NCBI RefSeq assembly: GCF_041431135.1
Contig: NZ_CP107799.1
Span: forward strand, 3,720,001 to 3,784,000
Source: Streptomyces sp. NBC_00554
Lineage (GTDB): Bacteria; Actinomycetota; Actinomycetes; Streptomycetales; Streptomycetaceae
Direction of reading: 5' to 3'
DNA length: 64,000 nucleotides
Each line of letters opens with the position of its first letter. Within the stretch, counting starts at the first letter, position 1. Below, piece by piece: positions 23,812 through 32,689 of this stretch. Position numbers and translations under genes: made by a program. Under the pieces are notes generated by a model. It was not told the origin of the DNA, searched no databases, and worked only from the letters and a program-made list of their open reading frames with translations.

Positions 23812-26277
23812 CTAGGGAGTCCGACGCTGGGAGAGACGAAGCATTATCGGACCTGCAAGGCCTGCCGCTCCACCCAGGAAGAGGACGACGAGAAGTACCC
23901 AGCGGATGATTCCGAGTACTTCCCCCGGGGTAAATCCGGTCTTGGCATCGGCAACATTCTGCTGGGCTCCGGATGCGGAAGCGGAGCCATTACCGGCGGA
24001 GGATTCCGACGCCGACACATTGGTATTGTCACCGCCGCTTTCACCGCCCGAGGACACACCTCCCGCGTCCGTACCCGAGGAGGTTCCGGCGGTGTCGCCC
24101 CCGGATGCGGGTCCGCCGGAGTCCACTCCCCCGGGATCGTCCGGATCCGGGTCGTCGCCGTCGTCCGGGACCGCTCCGCGCTCCAGGTCGTCGGCGGCGG
24201 TCTCGGCCTGCTCGCGCAGGTCGGCAGGCAGCGGCGCATAGCCGTAGGGCAGCTCGCCCGCCGAAAGGCCCGGCGTCTGGCCAGGTCCCGCGGCGAACCT
24301 GATGAAGTCCGCGTACGCCTTGCGGTCCGTCGCGCCCTGGTTCACCGAGGCCGCGGCGTAGGTCACCGCGGTCAGCGGGTAGGCCTGACCCTTGGCTCGC
24401 GCCGGGTCGGGCTTGAGCACACCGGCGTTGTCCGGCGACGGCTGCATGGCGGCGACGCCCTTCAGCAGCGTGTCGGTGGTGGGTTTGACGAACTGGCCGG
24501 CCGCGTTGCGCAGCGCCGCGGTGCTGAGTCCGTAGCGCTCCGCCGACACGGCGTCGACGACGGCCATGACCGTGCGCTTGCCGGGCAGGTTCTTCAACTC
24601 GGTCCTGTTGACGGATGTCGGGTCGTACAAGACCTTGTTGTTGTTGTTGCCACGGCGGGTTCGCAGGGCCCCGTCGTGCAGGTCGTCCGTGAACGGGTCG
24701 AGAGCCGTTATCCCGTAGGTGGGGAGGTCGTCGATTCCAGTGGCTTCCTCGGCACCGACGCCGAGCACTGTGGTCGGGTCGTTCTTCGGAAAGTCGGACA
24801 ATGAGGTGTCCTCATCCAGACCCAGCCCTTGGAAATAGGAGTTCATCCGCATTCCCCAGGGATCCGGCTTTCCGGAGAGGAAATCCCTGGCTTCACTGTC
24901 CGACTGGAGCCAGTTCCACAGCAGCCGCGTGGTGTCGGAGTTTCCCGTCGGAACCATGAGGCTCAACTGCGCCGAAGGCTGCCCGTCGTTCGCGAACTCG
25001 GCGAACTCCGGATTCAATTCCTTGAATTCCGGGTCGTCGAAATAGGACTGCGGGTTCCCCTTCACATGCTCCGGCGTGGGGCTGCCATTGTTCCAGGGCA
25101 CGGTCCGCACATAGGAATGGGTGAGCATCTTGGCCACGAGCCGCGGGGTCAGTTTCAGTTCCGGCATCGCACCGCGAACCGGGCTCTCGATGAAGAATCC
25201 GATGGCCAGCCCGGACACCGCCACCGGCGCGTGCACGACGTCCGGTTGACCCGCCACTTGAGTCACCGGGTCGACGGTGACGCCCAGCAGCGGCGCATCG
25301 GTGGTCGTACTCGATACGCCGATCCTGGCCGACTCCTCGCCTGCCGGGTCGTAGGAGAACGCGGTGTCCGTGGAGGAGCAGAGTTTCGGCTGCCACGAGG
25401 AGACCGCGTCCGCCGCCAGTTCGGAGCCGGTCACGGGCCGCTCCGCCCGGCCCTCCGGGCAGAAGTTGTCGACCGGCAGGAAATCCAGGCGGAAGGCCAG
25501 GCGTTGGGACCAGTCCGTCGCGGAGAGGGGCGAGGTGGTGAGCGTCGAACTGACGTTGTCCGGGTCGACTTCGTCGCCGGTCGGCTTGTGGGTGCCGCGC
25601 GGCACGACGACCAGCCAGCAGGGGCGCGGAGTGGGGGTGCTACCGGCGGGAGCCGTGTTCACACCGCAGCCGAGGTAGTCCGCCTGGATCCCGTCCTGCA
25701 CCTCGAATTCCACTTCGCCGGTCCCGTTGGCGAAAGTGCGGTTGAAATTCTGCTCGTTGGTGTCCAGCGGCCCGAAATAGGTGTTGTCGAAAGCCTCGGC
25801 GGTCGGGGCTTCTCCATTGGCGGGGCGGAAGGGGACGAAATCGCTCCGCGTCTCCGCGGGATCGGCGCTCGAACTGACCGCTCGGCTATAGGTACTTGAG
25901 CCCGGAAGCACACCGCCGGCCCCGAACACGCACTGCTCACGGTCGGGTCCGTCCGGGTCGTCCCCCCAGCACTGCATGATCTGCAGGTAGTTGCCTCGCG
26001 CGCTGCCGGGCGTCGTCGGCGCCCCGCCCTCCCAGCTGACCCGCACACCCTGCCCACGCAGATCCTTGGTCTGATCGACCGTCACCCTCAGATCCGAGAA
26101 GTCGTCGTACTTCCCCTTCTTCCCCGTCTGCGTCACCGCGGAGTCCTCCGCGCCGCCGTCCGCCGCAGCTGCGGAGGTGGTGGGCGGCAGCGGCAGCAGG
26201 GCCACGAGGACGGCGGCCACCAGCGAGCCCACGGCGACGAAGACGCGCGGCCGGGGCCGGTTCAGTGTGGTCGTCAT
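23812..26277 (-). CDS. Large membrane-anchored PstS-like protein
   Basis: 821 aa. A signal peptide (about 1-38, ending SAAAA) precedes a long extracytoplasmic region. PstS-type elements lie in the second half (PVAVSGLAIGFFIESP; LTPRLVAKMLTHSYV; GNSDTTRLLWNWLQSD; YPLTAVTYAAASVNQG). Then comes a Ser/Gly/Asp-rich linker and a single C-terminal helix (LGIIRWVLLVVLFLGGAAGLAGPIML) with a short basic tail. It is about twice the size of a normal PstS, so the N-terminal 300 residues are an added domain of unknown role. It overlaps the preceding pstS stop codon by four bases (ATGA), implying translational coupling. Confidence 0.78.
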   Translation of the reverse strand: MTTTLNRPRPRVFVAVGSLVAAVLVALLPLPPTTSAAAADGGAEDSAVTQTGKKGKYDDFSDLRVTVDQTKDLRGQGVRVSWEGGAPTTPGSARGNYLQIMQCWGDDPDGPDREQCVFGAGGVLPGSSTYSRAVSSSADPAETRSDFVPFRPANGEAPTAEAFDNTYFGPLDTNEQNFNRTFANGTGEVEFEVQDGIQADYLGCGVNTAPAGSTPTPRPCWLVVVPRGTHKPTGDEVDPDNVSSTLTTSPLSATDWSQRLAFRLDFLPVDNFCPEGRAERPVTGSELAADAVSSWQPKLCSSTDTAFSYDPAGEESARIGVSSTTTDAPLLGVTVDPVTQVAGQPDVVHAPVAVSGLAIGFFIESPVRGAMPELKLTPRLVAKMLTHSYVRTVPWNNGSPTPEHVKGNPQSYFDDPEFKELNPEFAEFANDGQPSAQLSLMVPTGNSDTTRLLWNWLQSDSEARDFLSGKPDPWGMRMNSYFQGLGLDEDTSLSDFPKNDPTTVLGVGAEEATGIDDLPTYGITALDPFTDDLHDGALRTRRGNNNNKVLYDPTSVNRTELKNLPGKRTVMAVVDAVSAERYGLSTAALRNAAGQFVKPTTDTLLKGVAAMQPSPDNAGVLKPDPARAKGQAYPLTAVTYAAASVNQGATDRKAYADFIRFAAGPGQTPGLSAGELPYGYAPLPADLREQAETAADDLERGAVPDDGDDPDPDDPGGVDSGGPASGGDTAGTSSGTDAGGVSSGGESGGDNTNVSASESSAGNGSASASGAQQNVADAKTGFTPGEVLGIIRWVLLVVLFLGGAAGLAGPIMLRLSQRRTP

Positions 26278-28004
26278 GCCGCACCGCCCTTGCGGCGCGA
26301 CCGGTTGGCCATCATGCGCGCGACGAACGGCGGTCCGACGACGACGCCGATGAGCAGAGCGGCCGACAGCGCCATCAGGGCCGTACGCAGACCGAGGGCG
26401 TCGCCCGAGCCCAGGGCGACCGGGTTGGCGACGATGGAGGTGTCGCCGGCGGCCTGGTCGGTACCGAGCACCTCGCCGGTGTCGGGGTCGACGACGGTGC
26501 CGCCGGACGTCCCGCCCGCGCCGCCGGTGCTGCCCGCCGTGCTACCGGCGGTGCCTCCGGTCGCGCCGGCCGTTCCCGTCGAGCCCGTCCCGCCCGTCGT
26601 ACCGGTACCGCCCGTCGAACTCGTGCCGCCGGACGAACTGGAGCCGCCCGAGCTACTGCCGCCGGTACTCCCCCCGTTGATCGTCGTGGGGGTCTTGTTG
26701 CCGCCGGTGCCGGTCGCGCACTGGTCGGACCCCTTCTTGTCGCACGCCTGCGGGTACGGGGCTTTCGTGGCCAGCAGGTTCTTCCCGTCGGAGGAGAACG
26801 TCGGGTTGTTGCAGTTCTTGATGTTGATGTCCTCCGCCACGGCGCCGGGGATCTTGCGCACCTGTTCCATGGCGGCTTCCACGAGGTTGATCGGCAGTGG
26901 TGAGTAGCCGAGCCGGTCGGCCTGTTGCTGGCCCTCGCAGAGGAAGTAGTTGTTGAAGGCGCTGAGCGTCTTGCCCTTGGCCTTGGTGAAGCCCATCTCC
27001 TCCTTGGTCGGGATGATCATGTAGCTGTAGCTGGAGAGGGGATAGGTGCGCCGGTCGCTGTACGTGTAGACGCCGTCCAGCTTCTGGGTCAGGTAGTTCG
27101 CGGAGCGCGGGTCGTTGTTGATCTGGGCCTTGGTGAGGGCGACGGCCACGCTGGAGGCGGTCGGCTCGACGTAGTAGCCGGACTTGTTGAGGACCTTGGC
27201 CACCGGGAAGCCCGCGTTCTTGGCGTACGAGTACTCGACGTAGGTGATGGCGCCTTCGGCCTGCGACTGCTTGGTGTAGCCCGCGACGCCCAGTGAACTG
27301 GACTGGGCGACGAAGCCGGAGCCGGGGATCACCGGGAAGTACGAGGTCAGACCGCAGGGCGTGGGCTTGCCCGCCCGGCGGCAGTAGTCGTTCCAGAGGG
27401 AGCCGTACTGCTTGGACATCCACAGGGTGAACTGGGCGGTCGTGCCGGAGCCGTCGGAGCGGACGACCGGGACGATACGGCGGGCCGGGAGGGTCAACTT
27501 GGGGTTGTCCGCCTTGATCTCCGCCGCGTTCCACTGCGTGATCTTGCCCGTGAAGATCTTGGTGAGGACGTCACCGGACAGGCGGAGGTTGGTGACCTGC
27601 TTGCCGCCGATCTTCAGGTTGTACATGAACGACGTACCACCGGCGACGATCGGCATGTAGGCGTACTTGCGGGTGGGCGGCGGATCCTGCTGCCCGAGGT
27701 CGGTGAGGCCGTAGGGGATCTCGGAGACGCCGAAGTCGGAGGTGCCGTTCTTGAACTGCTGCCGGCCGACGGACGATCCGACCGCCGAGTAGTTCACGGT
27801 CATGCCCTGCTGGCGGACGTTGCGGCGCCACTGCTCGATGGCGTTGGCGCTCCAGGTCGAGCCGGAGCCGCTGATCTTCGTGTAGGTGGCCGCGAAGGCG
27901 TCCGGTGGATGGATGGCCAGCAGCGCGCAGACCACGGCGACGAACAGCGCCAGCGCCTGGTACACGCGCGTAGCGCGCGGACGACGGACAGGTGCGGGTA
28001 TCAC
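26274..28004 (-). CDS. pstS: Membrane-tethered phosphate-binding protein PstS
   Basis: 576 aa. Signal peptide about 1-38. The binding domain opens with KISGSGSTWSANAIEQW and has VNYSAVGSSVGRQQF, DFGVSEIPYG and VVRSDGSGTTAQFTLWM, the phosphate-coordinating GSGST and SDGSGT motifs of PstS. After about residue 430 there is a linker of about 70 residues of Gly/Ser/Thr, then a C-terminal membrane helix and basic tail (ALLIGVVVGPPFVARMMANRSRRKGG). No lipobox is seen, so the C-terminal helix replaces the usual lipid anchor. The GTG start overlaps the pstA stop (GTGA). Confidence 0.88.
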   Translation of the reverse strand: MIPAPVRRPRATRVYQALALFVAVVCALLAIHPPDAFAATYTKISGSGSTWSANAIEQWRRNVRQQGMTVNYSAVGSSVGRQQFKNGTSDFGVSEIPYGLTDLGQQDPPPTRKYAYMPIVAGGTSFMYNLKIGGKQVTNLRLSGDVLTKIFTGKITQWNAAEIKADNPKLTLPARRIVPVVRSDGSGTTAQFTLWMSKQYGSLWNDYCRRAGKPTPCGLTSYFPVIPGSGFVAQSSSLGVAGYTKQSQAEGAITYVEYSYAKNAGFPVAKVLNKSGYYVEPTASSVAVALTKAQINNDPRSANYLTQKLDGVYTYSDRRTYPLSSYSYMIIPTKEEMGFTKAKGKTLSAFNNYFLCEGQQQADRLGYSPLPINLVEAAMEQVRKIPGAVAEDINIKNCNNPTFSSDGKNLLATKAPYPQACDKKGSDQCATGTGGNKTPTTINGGSTGGSSSGGSSSSGGTSSTGGTGTTGGTGSTGTAGATGGTAGSTAGSTGGAGGTSGGTVVDPDTGEVLGTDQAAGDTSIVANPVALGSGDALGLRTALMALSAALLIGVVVGPPFVARMMANRSRRKGGAA

Positions 28005-29296
28005 GGGGTGCTCCTCGTCGATGCGGAACCGGCTGAACTGGCGGGGCTGGGTGACGTCTTGTCAGTGGTGGTGCGCACCGTGAAGCGCCGCGCGTCACGG
28101 CGGGACGCCTTGACCCGGCGGTGTTCCTGACGCCGGGTCAGCTGTCCCGGTCCGCGGCCGCCGATGACGCGGGCGACGACGAACAGGACGAGCACCAGCA
28201 CCAGAAGCACCGCGGCGGTGCCGAAGCCGCGGGCGATGTAGGTGGGCTCGGGCGACTTGACGAGTTCGAAGGCCGCCAGCGGCAGCGAAACCATCGGCCC
28301 CTCAAGGGGGTTGGTGTTGAGCTCCGCGGTGAAACCGGCGGTCAGCAGGACCGGCGAGGTCTCGCCCACACCTCGGGCCGTGCCCAGGATGACCGCGGTG
28401 GTCAGCCCGGACCGGGAGGTGGGGAGCACCACGTGCCACACCGTCCGCCACCGCGAGGTGCCGAGCGCGTACGACGCCTCGCGCAGGGTGCCGGGGACCA
28501 GCCGGATCACCACGTCCGCCGCGCGGATGATGATCGGCAGCATCATCACGGAGATGGCGAGCGCGGCGGCGAGGCCGGAACTGTCGAAGCCAAGGGCCAG
28601 GATGAAGGTGGCGTAGATGAAGAGGCCGGCGACGATGGACGGCAACGCTGTCATCGCTTCGACGATGGTGCGGACGAACCGGCTGAAGGCGCCCGGGACT
28701 TCGTTGAGGAAGACCGCGCACACCAGGCCGGACGGTATGCAGATCGCCAAGGCGATGCCGATCTGCCACAGCGTGCCGACGATCGCGTGCAGGATGCCGC
28801 CGACGCCGAGGGGTTCGAGCGGACCCGCGTCGGCCATCGACTCGGTGTAGAAGTTCAGGTGCGGCAGCGCCTCGCGGCCCTCGTAGAGGGTGTAGACGAC
28901 CACGAAGGCGAGCACGGCCAGCATCACCAGGCCGAGGCTCTGGATGATGGCGGCGGCCACCCGGTCGCGTACCGCGGGACCGTCCTCGTCGAAGGAGACG
29001 AGCAGTGCGTACAGGCCGAGGAAGAGCGCGTAGGCGATGACGAAGAAGCCCAGCGCGCCGTTGAAGGGCAGCATCCTGTCGAACATCAGCCAGGTGATGG
29101 AGAGGGACGCGGCGCTGGCGCCCAGCAGGGCGTACACGTCGGTGGCGCGCAGGGTGGCCAGGTTGCGGCGGGACTCTCCGAGCGTGGTGCTGCCGCCGGT
29201 CCGGCGTCCGGGCAGGCTGGTGCCGGGCACGGGCGGGCTCGCGGGGGACGGTTGTTCCTTGTCGCCGGGCGGGCTCTGGGCGGTGGTGACGGTCAT
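28001..29296 (-). CDS. pstA: Phosphate-type ABC transporter permease PstA
   Basis: 431 aa. A Pro/Gly-rich cytoplasmic N-terminus of about 60 residues precedes roughly eight membrane segments. The permease core carries the EAA-type loop GTLREASYALGTSRWRTVWHVVLP, followed by ILGTARGVGETSPVLLTAG, typical of PstA. The C-terminal extension of about 50 residues is basic. It pairs with PstC, whose gene ends 14 bases upstream, and with PstB. Coupled to pstS by a GTGA overlap. Confidence 0.9.
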   Translation of the reverse strand: MTVTTAQSPPGDKEQPSPASPPVPGTSLPGRRTGGSTTLGESRRNLATLRATDVYALLGASAASLSITWLMFDRMLPFNGALGFFVIAYALFLGLYALLVSFDEDGPAVRDRVAAAIIQSLGLVMLAVLAFVVVYTLYEGREALPHLNFYTESMADAGPLEPLGVGGILHAIVGTLWQIGIALAICIPSGLVCAVFLNEVPGAFSRFVRTIVEAMTALPSIVAGLFIYATFILALGFDSSGLAAALAISVMMLPIIIRAADVVIRLVPGTLREASYALGTSRWRTVWHVVLPTSRSGLTTAVILGTARGVGETSPVLLTAGFTAELNTNPLEGPMVSLPLAAFELVKSPEPTYIARGFGTAAVLLVLVLVLFVVARVIGGRGPGQLTRRQEHRRVKASRRDARRFTVRTTTDKTSPSPASSAGSASTRSTP

Positions 29297-29310
29297 CGGG
29301 CTCGGTCTCC

Positions 29311-30327
29311 TCAGGAGTCGCTCGTCGCGCCGGAACGGCTGCGGGCGACGATCGACGATGCGGCGAAGTTGACGACGAGGGTCATCAGGAAGAGCGCGAG
29401 ACCGGCGGCCATCAGCGCCGACATGCCGAGGTCGCTCGCCTCGCCGTAGCGCAGGGCGATCAGCGAGGAGACCGAGCTCGTGCCGTTCTGCAGGATGTGC
29501 GGCTGGATCACGAAGATCGGCGAGATGATCAGGTAGACGGCGATGGTCTCGCCGAGCGCCCGGCCCAGGCCCAGCATGGTGCCGCCGATCATGCCGCCCT
29601 TGCCGAAGGGCAGAACGACGCTGCGGATCATGCCCCAGCGGTTCGCGCCGAGCGCGAACGCCCCTTCCCGCTCACCGACCGGCGCCTGCGAGAACACCTC
29701 CCGCATCACCGAGCAGATGATCGGCGCGACCATCAGGGACACGACCATGCCCGCGATGAAGGTGGACGAGGTGTAGACCGTCGCGGTGGCGAGCGGGTCG
29801 TCCGGATCGGCGCCGTCGACCTTGAAGAGCGGGATCCACCCGAGGTACGTGGAGATCCAGCGCGACACGGTGACCACGTGTCCCTGGAAGAAGAACAGCC
29901 CCCACAGGCCATAGACCACCGACGGCACGGCGGCCATCAGGTCGACGATGCTGATGAGTGTCTGGCGCATCCGCGGCGGCGCGTACTCGGAGATGTAGAG
30001 CGCGGTGCCGAGGGCCAGCGGCACCGCGAACACGATGGCGACCAGCGCGATCAGGATCGTGCCGACGAGCACCGCCGCGATGCCGAAGTTGTGGGCCTCG
30101 GGCTCCCACGCCTCGGTGGTGACGAAGTCCCACTTCGCATCCGACAGCGCCTGCCAGGCCCGGTACGTCAGAAAGCCGCCGACGAGCAGCATGATCGCGA
30201 GCACCAGGCCGCCGCCGCCACGCAGGATTCCCCTGAACACGCGGTCGGGCACGCCCTGATCGGCGTACAGGCGTCTGGGAGGGTCGTCCCCGGGCGCCAC
30301 AGGTCTCTCATATGTTCGCGTCGTCAC
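29311..30327 (-). CDS. pstC: Phosphate-type ABC transporter permease PstC
   Basis: 338 aa from the GTG of (V)TTRTYERP, with CAGGAG eleven bases upstream. Six or so membrane segments are seen. Family motifs include ALGTALYISEYAPPRMR, LMAAVPSVVYGLWGLFF, the EAA loop REGAFALGANRWGMIRSVVLPFG and GLGRALGETIAVYLI. It is the first gene of the operon pstC-pstA-pstS-(large PstS)-(secreted PstS)-(LAxTG protein)-(pseudosortase)-pstB. The open frame extends 5' but lacks start signals there. Confidence 0.9.
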   Translation of the reverse strand: MTTRTYERPVAPGDDPPRRLYADQGVPDRVFRGILRGGGGLVLAIMLLVGGFLTYRAWQALSDAKWDFVTTEAWEPEAHNFGIAAVLVGTILIALVAIVFAVPLALGTALYISEYAPPRMRQTLISIVDLMAAVPSVVYGLWGLFFFQGHVVTVSRWISTYLGWIPLFKVDGADPDDPLATATVYTSSTFIAGMVVSLMVAPIICSVMREVFSQAPVGEREGAFALGANRWGMIRSVVLPFGKGGMIGGTMLGLGRALGETIAVYLIISPIFVIQPHILQNGTSSVSSLIALRYGEASDLGMSALMAAGLALFLMTLVVNFAASSIVARSRSGATSDS

Positions 30328-30366
30328 ATGAGTCGACGCTCCTGACGCGTGATGGACGCCCGCGCA

Positions 30367-30419
30367 CGTGAACGTGAACGAGACAACCCCGAGAGGCAAC
30401 TTCCGGGATTGACGTGAAC
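30367..30419 (-). promoter_or_regulatory. Candidate promoter region of the Pst-type operon with GTTCACG repeats
   Basis: On the minus strand GTTCACG occurs three times (ending at 30413, 30373 and 30367) about 40-90 bases upstream of pstC. The PhoP box unit is GTTCACC in an 11-bp direct repeat; these are one base off and have spacings of 6 and 40, so a PhoP site is possible but not convincing. Confidence 0.3.
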
Positions 30420-30480
30420 GCGGCGACAAGAGAGCGCCAATGCGGCAAGAGAGCAGCAGGCGCCAGGGGAACGCCAAGAG

Positions 30481-30512
30481 GCCGGGGCCCACCGGTGCGG
30501 TGGGCCCCGGCC
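30481..30512. terminator. Strong hairpin between the 128-aa protein gene and the Pst-type operon
   Basis: GCCGGGGCCCACC and GGTGGGCCCCGGC form a perfect 13-bp stem around GGTGC... bases. It lies downstream of the minus-strand gene ending at 30585 and upstream of pstC, so it should insulate the operon. Confidence 0.8.
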
Positions 30513-30545
30513 CCTGGCGTGCGGCGCCGAGCCTTCAGTGCGACG

Positions 30546-30590
30546 TACTCAGTCCACTCAGCGCACTCAGTCCACTCAGTCCACTCAGTC
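30546..30590. repeat. Five tandem 9-bp units, consensus CACTCAGTC
   Basis: Units read TACTCAGTC, CACTCAGCG and then three exact CACTCAGTC copies. The array runs into the stop codon of the minus-strand gene at 30585. The exact copies suggest recent slippage. It may have shortened or extended the end of that gene. Confidence 0.8.
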
Positions 30591-30971
30591 CAGGTCGTCC
30601 CACGGGATCAGTCCCCCCGACCCGAGTTCAGACAGCAGTGCCCGGAACCTGTCATAGGCGGCCTGGCACGTCGAGTGCCGTTCATAGGCACGCGAGGACA
30701 CGGCCACGGCGCCGCCGCTGCGATCGCGGAGCCGCCAGACCCAGCCATTGCCTTCGGACGTGTGATGCACACCGCCCGGTAATTCCCCGACATCGGCACA
30801 CAGCTGCTCGAACGCGGTACGGCACTCGCCGTAGCTCCTGTACGTCATCGCCGCCACGGCGATCACCCGCCCGTTCGTGGCGGTGAGTCGCCACAGGTAA
30901 CTGCCGTCCGCGCCTATGTCTATCTGGCAGCGCGTGCCGGGTACGGCCGCGCCCCCCTGTCTTGCTGCCAT
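30585..30971 (-). CDS. Small protein with two YegP/DUF1508-like repeats
   Basis: 128 aa from the ATG of MAARQGG, with GGGGTGGGG upstream. Two homologous units are visible: one with DGSYLWRLTATNGRVIAVAAMTY and ECRTAF, the other with GNGWVWRLRDRSGGAVAVSS, AYERHS and CQAAYD. The pattern of an aromatic/Trp strand, G-x-x-(V/I)A turn, Tyr and Cys/Ala helix resembles the YegP (DUF1508) beta-alpha fold. Function unknown; no signal peptide. An upstream in-frame start at 31046 would add 25 residues. Confidence 0.6.
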   Translation of the reverse strand: MAARQGGAAVPGTRCQIDIGADGSYLWRLTATNGRVIAVAAMTYRSYGECRTAFEQLCADVGELPGGVHHTSEGNGWVWRLRDRSGGAVAVSSRAYERHSTCQAAYDRFRALLSELGSGGLIPWDDLD

Positions 30972-31418
30972 CCATCCCCACCCCTGTGTTCCCGCCTTCA
31001 GGAAGGCCGCATGAGCCGAAGATGGTTCATCGTTCACGCGGCACACGCAGAGTAGTGAGGCGGGAGTGAAACACGATCGCCATCTTTAAGCGCCCTCGAC
31101 ATGCTTCATGTGAAAGTTGCCCCTCGTTCACGCAATCGGCGAATGGACAACCTGGGGACTGTGCGGGGCCCCGCTGACCGCGGTACGCGTAGGTGGTCGC
31201 CAGGTCCGCTGAAATTCGAGTCGAATTTCCCCTTCGGTTTTCCATGGAATCGACGCAGCAGATATTCACCCGAAGCTCCTTTGCCGGGAAATCGGCGACC
31301 CCGATCACTTTCGCGCGAAAAACGTTCCTAAATCTCCACAGGATGAGTACGCTGCACACCAATTCGGGCCTGCCGGCAGGGAATTGGCAGGTCGTGGCAT
31401 TCAACTTGGGGAATTCGA
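30972..31418. other. Divergent intergenic region of about 450 bases
   Basis: Relatively AT-rich for this genome, especially 31200-31420. It lies between the divergent 128-aa protein gene and the secreted protein gene and must hold both promoters. No convincing small gene, RNA or known operator is seen. The plus-strand gene has GGGGAATTCGA directly before its ATG. Confidence 0.4.
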
Positions 31419-32183
31419 ATGCGCTTTTACTCTGCTGTCGCCACCGCGTGCGGCGTCGTTGCTCTGTCCGCCCTCACCGTCCCGGCCGCGCACGCGGACG
31501 AGAAGTTCGGCGACACCGAGATCACCGGCGTGGTCGTCAACGGGGGCGACCCCGTCGTCGTCGGCACCACCGAGAGAACCGTCACCGTCGAGGTCACCGC
31601 GACCGACCCGTCCGGCCTCTCGGAGATCAACGCCACGCTGTACCACGGCGCGTACGGCGCCCAGGACGCCACCGTGCCCTCGGCGGCGGCCTGCGGTCCG
31701 ACGGCCGACGCCACCACCACCTGCACCCTGACCTTCGTCCTCAAGCCCGGCACCACGCCGGCCAACGACTCCCTTGCCGGCACCTGGAGTGTCAGCGCCT
31801 ACGCGGTCTCCGCCGACATCGACGCCCACTTCCTGGACAGCGCGGCGACCTTCGCCGTGCAGCGCGACACCCGGGTGACCGCCGACGCCACCCCCGAGCC
31901 GGTGAGGTGGGGCAAGGTCCTCACCGTCACGGGCAGCGTGCAGAACGCCGCCTGGGCGACCGGCACCTATGCCGCCGCCGAGGCCGGCCGGCCCGTGGCC
32001 CTGCAGTTCCGCAAGAAGGGCTGCACCGAATACACCACCGTCAAGACCGTCCCGACCTCCGCCGACGGCACCGTCTCCACCACCGTTCGGGCATACGCCG
32101 ACGGCGACTACCGCTGGTCCTACGCCGGCACGGCCACCACCGCGGCCGCGGTCTCGGAAGCCGACTACGTCGACGTCGTCTGA
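31419..32183 (+). CDS. Secreted beta-rich protein of unknown function
   Basis: 254 aa. A classic signal peptide ends at HADE (cleavage after about residue 26). The mature protein is Thr/Ala/Val-rich with alternating beta-strand pattern and two apparent Ig-like or sandwich domains: TVTVEVTATDPSGLSEINATLY in the first and VLTVTGSVQNA...FRKKGCTEYTTVKTV in the second. A Cys pair (ACGP...TTCTL) may form a disulfide. No catalytic motif is recognised. It is monocistronic and followed by a hairpin. Confidence 0.7.
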   Translation: MRFYSAVATACGVVALSALTVPAAHADEKFGDTEITGVVVNGGDPVVVGTTERTVTVEVTATDPSGLSEINATLYHGAYGAQDATVPSAAACGPTADATTTCTLTFVLKPGTTPANDSLAGTWSVSAYAVSADIDAHFLDSAATFAVQRDTRVTADATPEPVRWGKVLTVTGSVQNAAWATGTYAAAEAGRPVALQFRKKGCTEYTTVKTVPTSADGTVSTTVRAYADGDYRWSYAGTATTAAAVSEADYVDVV

Positions 32184-32207
32184 CCATTCCCGTTCCGCGA
32201 ACTGATC

Positions 32208-32239
32208 GGGCATGAACCCTGGCGGCGGGGCTCATGCCC
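32208..32239. terminator. Hairpin after the secreted protein gene
   Basis: GGGCATGA and TCATGCCC pair across a 16-base GC-rich loop, 24 bases downstream of the stop codon at 32183. Confidence 0.6.
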
Positions 32240-32689
32240 AGGCGAACCGTCCCACGCTGCCGGGCGTTCCGGTCCTTACCCCACACCCAGGGACAGCCGT
32301 TCGGGCCCGGAGGCTCCGCTGCCCCTACACATGGCTCCGGTGAGCATGGGCAGGGCGCGGGGCCGTCCGTCGCCGGACCGGGGGCCCCTGGGTGCGTCGC
32401 CGGACCGGGGCCCCGGCACCCCGGCCCATCACCGGATCAGAGGTCCCTGCGCCCGGCCGGGGTCCCAGACCCCGCAGCCGGACCGGGGTACCGGGGTACC
32501 GGGGCCCCGGAACCGGAAGAGATGCGGCCCGCAGCCGCCAGCCGGCGCAAGGGGACGTGCCGGAACGTCCGCCCGCAGCGGCTGGCGCGTCAACACCGCC
32601 ACCCTCTTGAGCAACCCATTCCGCGCCAGACCGAGGACGGATGCTCCGGTACGGCCCCGACCCACCCACCGCGCACACGGCGCCACAAC
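32240..32689. other. Gene-free GC-rich stretch with degenerate CCGGACCGGGG repeats
   Basis: No convincing gene on either strand. Between about 32370 and 32520 the unit CCGGACCGGGG(C/T)... recurs several times with GGGGCCCC and GGTACCGG variants, making a decayed repeat cluster. It looks like non-coding filler or a repeat remnant between converging genes. Confidence 0.5.

Noticed and set aside
30367..30419. A classical PhoP (PHO) box upstream of the Pst-type operon
   Set aside because: GTTCACG units deviate from GTTCACC and lack the 11-bp periodicity, so it is listed only as a weak candidate.
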